NCBI RefSeq assembly: GCF_905171765.1
Contig: NC_053390.1
Coordinates: 508,265,444 to 508,329,443 of the forward strand
Direction of reading: 5' to 3'
Length of the DNA stretch: 64,000 nt
Source of the DNA: Bufo bufo
Lineage: Eukaryota; Chordata; Amphibia; Anura; Bufonidae
Shown piece after piece: positions 21,101 to 29,987 of this stretch. Each line of letters begins with the position of its first letter. Position 1 is the first letter of the stretch. The position numbers were made by a program, and so were the translations under genes. The notes beneath the pieces are model-generated. The model was not told the DNA's origin and ran no database searches. It saw only the letters and a list, made by a program, of their open reading frames with translations.

Positions 21101-22466
21101 GAGACACAAGATTTTTAAAGAACACCACGACACGGTCCTTGCTGGGCACCCGGGGGCAAGAGCCACACTGGATCTCATCGCTCGGAGATTCTGGTGGCCT
21201 GCGCTTCGTAAGTCGGTTGAGGGTTTTGTGGCAGCTTGCGAGACTTGCGCTCGTGCCAAGGTCCCTCATTCACGGCCATCAGGTCCTCTCCTTCCTTTGC
21301 CCATTCCTTCCCGTCCTTGGACACATCTGTCCATGGACTTCATAACGGACTTGCCTCGTTCCTCGGGGAAGTCTGTGATTCTGGTGGTGGGGGACCGTTT
21401 TAGCAAAATGGTGCATTTTATCCCTTTTCCTGGTTTGCCCAATGCTAAGACGCTGGCGCAGGCATTTATTGACCACATTGTCAAATTGCATGGGATTCCT
21501 TCAGACATAGTCTCTGATAGGGGCACGCAGTTTGTTTCCAGATTCTGGAACGCTTTCTGTTCTCGCTTGGGGGTTCGGTTGTCATTCTCTTCTGCTTTCC
21601 ATCCGCAGTCGAATGGCCAGACAGAGTGCGTCAATCAGAATCTGGAGACATATCTGCGCTGTTTTGTGGCGGAGAATCAGGAGGATTGGTGTTCTTTTTT
21701 GTCCCTTGCTGAGTTTGCTTTAAATAACCGTCGTCAGGAGTCCTCTGATAAGTCACCATTTTTTGGTGCATATGGGTTCCATCCGCAGTTTGGGACTTTC
21801 TCGGGAGAGGGCTCTTCTGGTTTGCCTGATGAGGACAGATTCTCCTCGTCTTTGTCATCTATTTGGCAAAAGATTCAGGATAATCTAAAGAGCATGAGTG
21901 AGAGATATAAGCGTGTGGCGGATAAGAGACGTGTGCCTGGTCCGGACCTGAATGTTGGTGATCTGGTGTGGTTGTCTACCAAGAATATCAAATTGAAGGT
22001 TCCCTCCTGGAAGTTGGGTCCTAGGTTTATTGGGCCTTACAAGATCCTGTCTGTCATCAATCCTGTTGCCTACCGTCTTGATCTTCCTCAGACTTGGAAG
22101 ATCCATAATGTTTTTCATAAGTCCTTATTGAAACCTTATGTTCAACCTATTGTACCCTCGCCTTTGCCTCCTCCTCCGATTATGGTTGATGGAAATCTTG
22201 AATTTCAGGTCTCTAGGATTGTGGATTCTCGTCTTGTCCGCGGTTCCCTCCAGTACCTCGTTCATTGGGAGGGTTATGGTCCTGAGGAGAGGATGTGGGT
22301 CCCAGTGATGGACATTAAGGCCTCTCGTCTCATCAGGGCTTTCCATAGGTCCCATCCTGAGAAGGTGGGCCCTGAGTGTCCGGAGTCCACTCCTAGAGGG
22401 AGGGGTACTGTCACAGCCAGACAGCTGAGAAGCGCTCACAGGAGCTTCTCAGATCCTCCTCCTTGA
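18192..22466 (+). CDS. Gypsy-1 Gag-Pol polyprotein
   Basis: 1,424 codons from MDPVSLLAERF at 18192. The frame is open back to 18027, but that part is LTR, so I chose the first Met after it. The order is: Gag; zinc knuckle CFCCGGINHLANVC (CX2CX4HX4C, about residue 263); aspartic protease FVDSGAAVNLID (about 341); RT with MPFGLMNAPAVFQ and YLDDILIF (about 650); RNase H with VEVDASEVGVGA (about 797); integrase HHCC zinc domain (about 970-1022); and the DDE core. The core has Asp in MDFITDLP, Asp in SDRGTQF and Glu in GQTECVNQ, with 35 residues between the last two. A chromodomain follows at about 1337-1390 (FQVSRIVDS, LVHWEGYGPEERMWVP). Gag and Pol share one frame with no stop or shift. The last 19 or so residues are encoded inside the 3' LTR. 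All catalytic residues I can check are present. Confidence 0.95.
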   Translation: MDPVSLLAERFQGLSLEVADLRKTFSQFQVTGSACVHGVCAEPKISLPDTFSGGSENFVRFREACKLHFRLLPHSSGDEERRVGIIISLLRGNAQSWAFSLPEGARPLRSVDEFFLALGQIYDDPDRIALAESRLRLLCQGKQSAEIYCSEFRRWAADTGWNDAALRSQFCYGLSEGLKDAFAFHERPTSLDSAMSQAVRIDRCLRERGEISPSCHTQSRDSAAVSFCAQGSQSLSAPSEQESMQLGLIASDNRRFSPQGRVCFCCGGINHLANVCPSRRFRQFSGSNKETKRKKSFKNVPSVTIGRVEAEIEGFPFACSSRFVLPARVALESKSIFCEIFVDSGAAVNLIDNQFAITHGFQVCTLGKDIPVFAIDSAPLSQKSLKGIVHNIRLIVSDAHVEDVSCFVLSGLPTPLVLGLPWLTKHNPTIDWQARQINGWSNFWRENCLITSVSEVSTKTVPPFLSEFLDVFSESGVQGLPPHREYDCPINLIPGAKLPKSRLYNLSQPERVAMRAYISESLRKGHIRPSKSPVAAGFFFVKKKDGSLRPCLDFRELNSITIRDPYPLPLIPDLFNQVVGAKVFSKLDLRGAYNLVRVREGDEWKTAFNTPEGHFENLVMPFGLMNAPAVFQHFVNSIFYHLMGKFVLVYLDDILIFSPDFKTHKEHLRQVLLILRENKLYAKLEKCVFAVPEIQFLGFLVSASGFRMDPEKVRAVLEWELPENQKALMRFLGFANYYRKFILNYSSVVKPLTDMTRKGVDFSSWSVEARKAFSNIKESFASAPILVQPDISLPFIVEVDASEVGVGAVLSQGSSPAKWQPCAFFSKKLSSAERNYDVGDRELLAIKLAFEEWRHWLEGARHPITVFTDHKNLAYLESAKRLNPRQARWSLFFSRFNFVVTFRPGVKNVKADALSRCFPGGGNFEDPGPILAEGVVVSALFPELEAEVQAAQSEAPDLCPPGRLFVPLALRHKIFKEHHDTVLAGHPGARATLDLIARRFWWPALRKSVEGFVAACETCARAKVPHSRPSGPLLPLPIPSRPWTHLSMDFITDLPRSSGKSVILVVGDRFSKMVHFIPFPGLPNAKTLAQAFIDHIVKLHGIPSDIVSDRGTQFVSRFWNAFCSRLGVRLSFSSAFHPQSNGQTECVNQNLETYLRCFVAENQEDWCSFLSLAEFALNNRRQESSDKSPFFGAYGFHPQFGTFSGEGSSGLPDEDRFSSSLSSIWQKIQDNLKSMSERYKRVADKRRVPGPDLNVGDLVWLSTKNIKLKVPSWKLGPRFIGPYKILSVINPVAYRLDLPQTWKIHNVFHKSLLKPYVQPIVPSPLPPPPIMVDGNLEFQVSRIVDSRLVRGSLQYLVHWEGYGPEERMWVPVMDIKASRLIRAFHRSHPEKVGPECPESTPRGRGTVTARQLRSAHRSFSDPPP

Positions 22467-22960
22467 ATTTCTTTGTTTTGGTTTAGTTTCTCATCTCGTT
22501 AGTCTATCTCAGCTGTCATGCAGTTAGACTGATCGCTACCCTTTAAGTTCCTCCCCATAATGCAGTAGTGTGCGGCTGATACAACTTCCTGGAGTGTGTA
22601 TGCATGCTGTTCCCAGTTCCCAGTTCCCTGTTCCCAGTCGTCAGTCGTCATTCGTCTGCAAGATAAGTGCTGTTTATGTATTTATGATTTTGTCTTTTCT
22701 GGATCCAGGTGACCCTGACTCCCTCCGTGTCAGTGTAGGGAGCCGGTGGTCGTGTCCCTTCACTATTGTAGGGTCTTTAGGTAATAGATAGCCGAGGAAC
22801 GTGGATATGCGGCCATCCACCTTTGGGGTGTTCGCATAGGCTGAGCAGTGAGGGAGAGCGGCAGGTCTATTGCAGGGGTCTCCCTTTGTTCCTTAGTTGT
22901 GGATCCAGAGAGACATTGTTTATATGGTATTGTCTTGTTTCCTGTACACCATCCGTGACA
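22409..22960 (+). repeat. Gypsy-1 3' LTR
   Basis: 552 bp, 14 bp longer than the 5' LTR because of small duplications in the CCCAGTTCCC and GTCAGTCGTC region. It is followed by the target duplication ATTTG (22961-22965). Confidence 0.95.
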
Positions 22961-22965
22961 ATTTG

Positions 22966-24805
22966 TCTATCCAACGACCCCAGATGTTGTCAAACTTAGA
23001 GAGGCAGTTACGCTTCATATATATCCCCCTTTCCAGCCGTATAACCACGTTCATCCTAGCAATAAATTCAGAAATGCTCGGGGGAAGCGGCTGTATCTAC
23101 TTAGCAGCCAGAGTTTTACATGCTTGATACAAAAGTCTATTAATACCAATCGTAATATACGGTTGCAGATCATCAGAATCAAAAATACCAAGTAGGCACA
23201 ATCTGGGATCCAGTGTGTAAGTAGCACTATAAATTTTGTTTATCAAATTGATGACACCAGTCCAATACCCCTGTAAAGCCTCATGCAGACGTCCGTGTTT
23301 CACGGACGTGTGCTGTACGTGTTCTCCACGGACAGCACACGTCCCTATTCATTTTAATGTGTGTATTCACACATCAGTGTTTCATCACGGTCCTTGGGTC
23401 TGTTTTTTTACCACGGATGCATGCTCTATTTTGTCCGTGTTCACGGATCCATCACGCCCATCATAGTCTATGGGTCAGTGAAAACCACGGATGCCATCCG
23501 TGTTGCATCCGTGTTTCACGGATCATTAACAAGAGATTCTTTGAAAATTATTTTTCAGCTGTTGAGTGTTAGTGAAACACGGATGCAACACGGACAGCAA
23601 AAAACAGACCCACGGACCCAACACGGATCTGTCACGGGAGAAAACACAGATTGAACACGGTCCGTGTTACCACTGATCCAAAACTGACACAGACGTTTGC
23701 ATGAGGCATAAAGCCGTACAACTCCACATCATATGGAACACACCAGCCGCTTCTTCCCCGCATCTCGGACAAGAGGAATCTGATCTAAATCCCACCTTCC
23801 ACAAAAAGATTGGGGTTTTATAGACCCTATGAATCCTAAATAGTTGAGACAATCTAGCAGCTTCACTAAGGGACACTATTGGAGTCAGTGCAAGCACGTC
23901 CTCCCACTGGGAATCGGTCATAGGGCCGACATCCGCTTCCCATTTCGCCTTAACTATAAGTGGGAATTTTTTCAAATGTTCACCTAGTAGCTCCTTGTGC
24001 GTAACAGAAATAACCCCCCTAATAGAGCCCGGCTCCACCAGTTTGGTAAGTATTAGGTGAGAAACAAGTCTCACAGAGGACTCTTTAAATTTTGAGTTCA
24101 AAGCATGTCTTAACTGGAGATATTGATAAAATTGGAAAGATTCTAAACCAAACTCAGAACAAAGTTGGCTGAACTGTTTTAGGACACCCTGAGAATAAAG
24201 CTGTCCCATATTCCACAACCCTTTTCGCTCCCAGACAGAAAATCCCTGTAGGCCGACAAGTTCAGCCAAAGCAGGATTGTTCCAGACAGGGGATAGATTC
24301 AATAGGCCCGGGACTCCCAATATTTCCCTAGCTTTTCCCCAGGCTTTTCTCATTAGTTTAATAATTGAGAGGGATTTTAGGGGGTCAGGAATGTTTCTCT
24401 CCAGGATCGAGAGAGGAGGGCGATGTCCCGTTACCCAGTTTATCAGTTCCCAACTCCTCCCCACCATTCCCTGTGCACCCCAGCTTTTGAAATGTTGCAA
24501 CTGAGCCGCCAGGAAATAAAGGAAGGGGTTAGGCAACGCCAAACCACCCATTTCTTTATCCCGTTGTAAGGTTTCATACTGGATTCTACTACATTTATTC
24601 TTTCCCCATACCAATGAGCGAAAAATCTGTTGGATCCTAGAAAAATGGTGCATGGGTATCCAGACCGGTGAGTTATGCAGGATATACAATAACTGCGGCA
24701 TTAAAATCATTTTAAGAAGGTTACCTCTACCTATCTCAGACAGTGGAAGCTTATGCCAAGCATTCGTCTTCAATTGAAACCTCGCCAGCAACAGTTGCAG
24801 GTTGT
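22966..24805 (-). mobile_element. L1/Tx1-type LINE-1, coding part
   Basis: A minus-strand LINE split by Gypsy-1 (left side) and by a MITE (23277-23708). It is 5'-truncated at about 24805, where the piggyBac transposase resumes. Only the C-terminal third of ORF2 remains. Confidence 0.8.
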
Positions 24806-24809
24806 CCAT
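22975..24809 (-). pseudogene. L1/Tx1 ORF2 C-terminal domain
   Basis: A 380-codon frame (23667-24809) covers the region after the RT palm: LLKMILMPQLLYIL, a W..K..R...L motif, then the zinc-finger-like CPRCGEEAAGVFHMMWSC at the C-terminus (CX2C...H...C, typical of L1-clade ORF2). The MITE then interrupts, and the frame resumes at 23097-23280 with YWTGVINLINKIY and continues to the Gypsy-1 target site. RT catalytic motifs and the endonuclease are absent because of 5' truncation. The first Met is not a native start; a few bases at its 5' end already belong to piggyBac. Confidence 0.82.
23277..23708. repeat. MITE with TAA flanks in LINE-1
   Basis: Inverted ends AGCCTCATGCAGACG and the complement CGTTTGCATGAGGC, flanked by TAA at 23274-23276 and 23709-23711. 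The interior is full of GTCCGTG and CACGGA hairpins. TAA duplication fits PIF/Harbinger. Confidence 0.75.
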
Positions 24810-25125
24810 GATAGCGTATGTGCTATTTCAAACTGCAGGCCACACAGGAACTTTCCTTTAGTTCCAAGAGGTGGTTATCAAGGCCCTCATTTTTCAAAGC
24901 CAGGCCGGGGAGGGTCCCAGTACTTCAGGAAGTAATGGTGCCCGTGTTGTACCAGGGCAACATTTTCCAGGTCAAGTCCCCCTGACACCAAGGAAGGGAA
25001 GGACCCAAAAAAGATGCAGGGTGTATTACAAAAGGGAGATAAGGAAAGACACCATATACCACTGAAAAACCTGGCCTGTGCATTGTGTTTTAAAATCTAT
25101 CACTCATCCATGGAGTATTAATTTA
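24806..25125 (+). pseudogene. piggyBac transposase C-terminal zinc domain
   Basis: Reads LFQTAGHTGTF, then (in the frame of 24871-25065) KALIFQSQAGEGPSTSGSN and RTQKRCRVYYKREIRKDTIYH. This is the Cys-rich domain that ends piggyBac transposases and contributes to recognition of element ends. Here the first CxxC reads CRVYY, so one ligand Cys is lost, and a stop follows at IYH where Cys would be expected. The piece shows that the LINE lies inside the same piggyBac gene as 15883-17233. Confidence 0.8.
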
Positions 25126-25917
25126 ATTTAATCCATGATGTACCCTGTAGTTTTACCACCTTATATCTCTGATTTAGTCTGCATAGCTTACAGATCGACT
25201 TTTCACCAACCACTTCATATTTATTTCTGTGAAACCTGTTAAGTCAAAAGTACCCTTTCCACCACTTAAAATGTTCGTACGGGGGTGCTCTTTCCAAAAT
25301 GTGGTCACTTCTTGGGGTTTTTAATTTCTGGGAACCTCAGTAATCTTTTATATGCAACATGGCACCTTAAATCCATGTCTGCCAATTCAGGCCTGTCAGC
25401 AAAATCCATATTTTGCTGTTTGCCTGGTGTGCTCCCATACAGCAGGCTAAGAGCACATATGGGATGTTTCCTGAATGGGGAAAAAATAGGGAACACATAC
25501 TGGGGTGCATTTTCTCCTTTAACCCCTTGTGGAAAAAAAAAATTGGAGTCTGCTAGTAATTTTATTTTTTCACAAATGTGTGCTTTGAAATCCTTTAACA
25601 AGTGTTTCTGCCTTCTGTGAGACACCTATTTGCTGAAAAGTACCCTTTCTAGCACTTAAAATGTTTGTACGGGGGTGCTCTTTCCAAAATGGGGTCACTT
25701 CTTTGGTTTTTTAATTTCTGGGGACCTCAGGAATATTTTAAATGCGACATGGCACCTAAAATCCATGTCTGTTTATTCAGGCCTGCAAAAAACATATTTT
25801 GCACTTTGCCTTTAGAGCCCTGCTGTGCACCCATACAGCAGGCTACAAGCACATATGGGGTGTTTTCTGAATGGGGACAAAATGAGGAACACATACTGGG
25901 GTGCATTTTCTCCTTTA
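24806..25917 (+). mobile_element. piggyBac element, right part
   Basis: The C-terminal transposase piece followed by a 3' region in which a block of about 395 bp is tandemly repeated: AAAGTACCCTTTCCACCACT at 25241, and a similar block at 25638. Each copy carries GGGGGTGCTCTTTCCAAAAT. The element is cut at 25917 by the Gypsy-2 LTR, so its terminal repeat is not seen. Confidence 0.7.
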
Positions 25918-26482
25918 TGTCACGGTAGGTAAGATAAGGGAAGGAAACCGGAAACGGCAAAGCAAACAAAACAACTAACTAGGTCCCAAAAGCTAGGGAA
26001 CAAAGGGGTAACCTCCTAGCAATCCCTAAAAGACTTTCCCTACGCTGCTATGCCCATGTGCATATCTCGATGGTAGATATGCACATGCCCACGTACCTAA
26101 GCTGAAACACACTGGACCAAACCCTCAGCAGTAGGGAAAAGGGAAAGATACTACCAGCTCCTTCAACCACTGAAGGAGCTAGCGTCACTCTAGGGGCCTA
26201 GTAAAAACAGACACAGAAGGGAAAAGGACTTATCTTTAGATGAGTTGGAGCAGACAATCCACCAAAACTTCCAGCACACAAACAAGGAAGAAGTATAACC
26301 CACAAAGGCTATAGAGAGAGAGAGGAATAAATAGCCTCCCCAATGACCAAACGAACCACACCCGATAGGAGGTGGGATTCTGTTCAAATCCAAAACAAAA
26401 CAAACTGTCAGATCGAGTCATGTGCAGCAACTCTGACAGATTGACAGATCGTCTCAGAACACCCACAGGGCAGGGCGTGACA
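25918..26482 (-). repeat. Gypsy-2 3' LTR
   Basis: 565 bp, TGTCACGGTAGG to CAGGGCGTGACA on the plus strand. The polypurine tract lies just to its right (complement of GTACCCCTCCCTCTCTACGG), which fixes the element on the minus strand and identifies this as the 3' LTR. No 5' LTR is found. Confidence 0.85.
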
Positions 26483-29238
26483 GTACCCCTCCCTCTCTAC
26501 GGGTGACCTCCGGACACCCAGGCCCAACTTTATCCGGGTGTGCCCTGTGAAAGGCATTAACAAGGCGGCTAGTGTTAACATCGGTAGCTGGAACCCACAT
26601 TCTTTCCTCAGGACCGTATCCCCTCCAATGCACCAGGTACTGAAGGAAACCCCGAAGAACACGTGAATTGAGAATTCTGGAGATCTGAAACTCCAGATTT
26701 CCATCAACCAAAACAGGAGGAGAAGGCAAAGGAGATGGTTCCGCAGGTTCCACATATTTCTTTAACAAGGACCTGTGAAACACATTATGGATCTTCCAGG
26801 CCTGCGGAAGTTCCAGACAAAACGCCACCGGATTGACAATGGCCGAGATTTTGTAAGGGCCAATAAATCTTGGACCCAATTTCCAAGAGGGTACCTTCAG
26901 CCTAATGTTTTTAGTGGACAACCACACCAAATCACCCACACACAGGTCCGGACCAGTCATACGTCTCTTGTCAGCCATCCGTTTATATCTTTCACCAATT
27001 TTTTTTTTATTAACTTGAATCTTCCGCCAGATAGATGACAAAGAGGAAGAGAATCTCTCCTCTTCTGGTATCCCAGAAGATTCGGTCCCAGAAAAAGTAC
27101 CAAACTGAGGGTGAAAACCATATGCGCCAAAAAATGGTGACTTATCAGTTGACTCCTGCCTATGGTTGTTCAAGGCAAACTCAGCTAAAGACAAGAACGA
27201 GGACCACTCATCCAATTCTTAGCGACAAAACACCTCAAATAGGTCTCCAGATTTTGGTTAGTGCGCTCAGTTTGACCATTCGACTGAGGATGGAAAGCCG
27301 AAGAGAAAAACAACTGAATACCCAGACGAGAACAAAACGCCCTCCAAAACCTGGAAACAAATTGCGTCCCCCTATCAGACACAACATCAGAGGGAATGCC
27401 ATGTCATTTCACAATGTTATCAATGAAAACCTGAGCGAGAGTTTTTGCATTGTGCAAACCTGATAATGGTACAAAGTGAGCCATCTTGCTGAAGCGGTCC
27501 ACTACCACCAAAATCACAGTTTTCCCAGAGGAACTCAGCAAATCAGTAATGAAGTCCATGGACAAATGCATCCAAGGACAAGATGGGATGGACAAAAGAA
27601 GAAGGGATCCTGATGGCCGAGTGTGCGCCACCTTCGCGCGTGCACAGGTCTCACAAGCTGCTACATAACTCTCAACACTTTTACGCAACCCAGGCCACCA
27701 GAATCTCCTGGAAATAAGATCTACAGTGGATCTACTTCCAGGATGTCCCGCAAGGACAATATCATGATGCTCCTTAAAGACTTGTCTCAAATGATCCTGA
27801 TGAGTCTTTATATCGGGAGAGTAAATTAGTATGTCATCGATGTAAATAACCACGAACCTCCCCACCAAATGATGAAAAATGTCATTGATAAAGTGCTGAA
27901 AGACTGCTGGAGCATAAGTTAAACCAAAGGGCATGACTAGGTTCTCGAAGTGGCCCTCGGGGGTATTGAAGGCCGTTTTCCACTCATCTTCTTCCCTGAT
28001 TCTGATCAGATTATAAGCTCCTCTTAAATCCAACTTAGAAAACACCTTAGCACCAACAATCTGATCAAAAAGATCCGGAATCAAGGGAAGGGGATAAGGG
28101 TCACGGACTGTAATGAGATTCAGTTCCTGGAAATCTAGGCACGGTCTAAGGGATCTGTCCTTCTTTACGAAAAAGGAGCCAGCAGCCATAGGAGACTTAG
28201 ATGGTCTAATATGTCCCTTTGCCAAACTTTCGGCAATGTACTCCCACATAGCTACTCTTTCGGGTTGAGAAAGATTATATAACCGAGATTTAGCCAATTT
28301 TGCTCCGGGATAAGATTGACCGGACAATCATACTCCCGGTGAGGGGGCAACTCCTGAGCTCCGCCCTCCGAGAATACGTCCGAAAAATCGCAAAGAAACT
28401 GAGGCAACACCGTAGTGACCACCCCCAAAATCGAGGCACTAAGACAGTTGTCCATACAAGATTCACTCCAATTCCTGATTTGTCTTGTTTGCCAGTCAAT
28501 GTTAGGGTTATGCTTTATCAACCATGGTAAACCCAGAACCATCGGAGCAGACAAACCTTTCATAACAAAACAAGAAATGAACTCAACATGAGAATAACCC
28601 ACCTTCAAATGAATATTCTGAACAATATGAGCTAGACATGTTTGCGAGAGGGGGGCGGAATCTATAGCAAATACAGGTATCTCTTTGCTTAATGCGTTAG
28701 TTTTAAAGCCATGACTCTGAACAAACTGAAAATCAATAAGATTAACCCTTGCGCCACTGTCAACAAATACCTTTAACTCAAAATTTCCAGAGTCTAGCGC
28801 CACCATGGCTGGCAGGAGGAATCGGGTACTGCAGGTAAGACACAAATATGCCTGCTCTGACTCCCCACTCACACTACCAAGAGTAAGGGAGTTTTTTTTT
28901 CTTTGAAGGGATCTCCTATTTGTTTTTTATTACCACTTCGAGGTTTAATAAAAGGGCACACATTAACGAAATGACCTTCTTTACCACAGAAGAAACAGTT
29001 TATTCAACTTCCTAAAATTCCTATTACCAGAGCAAGAAGTAACCTGACCCAATTGCATAGGCTCCTCTCCAACCCCTAATTCAGGTGTCAGAGTACCCCG
29101 AGGGACAGGAGGGACTGATTCCCCACCAGGCAGTACCCCCTACCCGAAGGGAATCTTGCATCTCTCCCTAAGACGCCTATCAATCCGTACGGCCAAAGAC
29201 ATGGAATCAGGTTTTTCATGAAATGCAAGGGCATCTTT
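26483..29238 (-). pseudogene. Gypsy-2 gag-pol, broken
   Basis: From the right: gag tail and zinc knuckle remnants (28880-29220, frameshifted); protease with FVDSGARVNLID (28252-28872); RT up to [19 protein letters not shown] (27404-28327), fused directly to integrase zinc-domain sequence [16 protein letters not shown] deletion of about 0.9 kb therefore removed the RT thumb and all of RNase H. The integrase core ([23 protein letters not shown]) and the chromodomain (LVHWRGYGPEERMWVP) follow in 26454-27382, with a frame change near 27200. It cannot make a working polyprotein. Confidence 0.88.
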
Positions 29239-29449
29239 TAGGCTGGTTTAACACGGGCGTTGCGGGAAAAGGTGCGGGTGCCTTGGGGGAGCATGCAGGA
29301 TTTTTCCGAGCGAGTGCAAAACATTGTAATGCGTTTTGCAAGCGCGTGAGAAAAATCGGCATGTTTGGTACCCAAACCTGAACTTCTTCACAGAAGTTCG
29401 GGTTTGGGTTAGGTGTTCTGTAGATTGTATTATTTTCCCTTATAACATG
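29239..29449. repeat. MITE family A, left half, inside Gypsy-2 gag
   Basis: TTAGGCTGG then TTTAACACGGGCGTTGCGGG, up to the retroviral target site. The right half is 38801-39507. Confidence 0.75.
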
Positions 29450-29454
29450 GTTAT
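29450..29454. repeat. Target-site duplication of the endogenous retrovirus
   Basis: GTTAT here and at 38796-38800, exact. Confidence 0.9.
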
Positions 29455-29963
29455 TGATGGAGTATAAGTAACTACATTTTGTCTTATTTAACAATGTGTA
29501 CTGTGATAATATCTTGGTCAATGCACTTTTTCAAGATTCCCCCCTTTGTGGAATGTGAGAAAGTTCCTGCCCAGTTTCAAGATACCCATACATTCCTTAG
29601 TTTAAATAGTCACACCTTATAAGGTCATCCTCACTTAAGGCATACTAGCCCATATGTGTCTATACCTGATTGGTTAAATGCTGTTACTATGAGTCATCTA
29701 TTATTTTAATGCAGAGCTCATGTGTATTCATGCTATAGGTTAAAACAAATGCTAACATATGATTGGATGTAAAGGAAGTTCAACCCCCCCCCTATATTAA
29801 GTGTTTGCAAGCAGTTAATAAACCAGAGTGAATTGGAACAAGACACGTGTTTGATGTTAAATCTGATTTGACCCTCCTGGCGCCAGAAAATACTTAATTC
29901 AAGCTTACCACCGAAAGTCTGGTGTCAGGGACACCATAGGTAAAGAGTCCAAATTGCCTAACA
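29455..29963 (+). repeat. Endogenous retrovirus 5' LTR
   Basis: 509 bp, starting TGATGGAGTATAAG and ending CCTAACA. AATAAA occurs in GTTAATAAACCAG, and TATATTAAG lies before it. By eye it differs from the 3' LTR at about 14 positions (near 3%) plus a C-run length change, so the provirus is older than Gypsy-1. Confidence 0.9.
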
Positions 29964-29967
29964 GCTT

Positions 29968-29987
29968 TGGGGGCTCATGTCCGGGAT
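29968..29987 (+). promoter_or_regulatory. Retroviral primer binding site, tRNA-Pro-like
   Basis: TGGGGGCTC then ATGTCCGGGAT, four bases after the 5' LTR. It matches the tRNA-Pro primer site used by many gammaretroviruses except for two extra bases in the middle. Confidence 0.65.

Larger units (their letters stand above)
17627..22960 (+). mobile_element. Gypsy-1: complete Ty3/Gypsy chromovirus
   Basis: Both LTRs, a perfect 5-bp target duplication, one open gag-pol frame and a polypurine tract (about 22394-22407, AGAGGGAGGGG) directly before the 3' LTR. The chromodomain places it among chromoviruses, and the priming signature resembles the Tf1/sushi group. It sits inside an L1/Tx1 LINE. It looks potentially mobile, which is inferred from intactness alone. 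Confidence 0.95.
25918..29238 (-). mobile_element. Gypsy-2: broken Ty3/Gypsy chromovirus, main part
   Basis: The 3' LTR, a decayed pol and part of gag, closely related in sequence to Gypsy-1. gag resumes at 39508-39651 after the inserted MITE and retrovirus. The 5' LTR and N-terminal gag are missing; the break at about 39652 adjoins a LINE. Confidence 0.85.

Noticed and set aside
18301..22439. Antisense and alternate-frame ORFs within Gypsy-1
   Set aside because: They are shadows of the 1,424-codon gag-pol frame without domain content.
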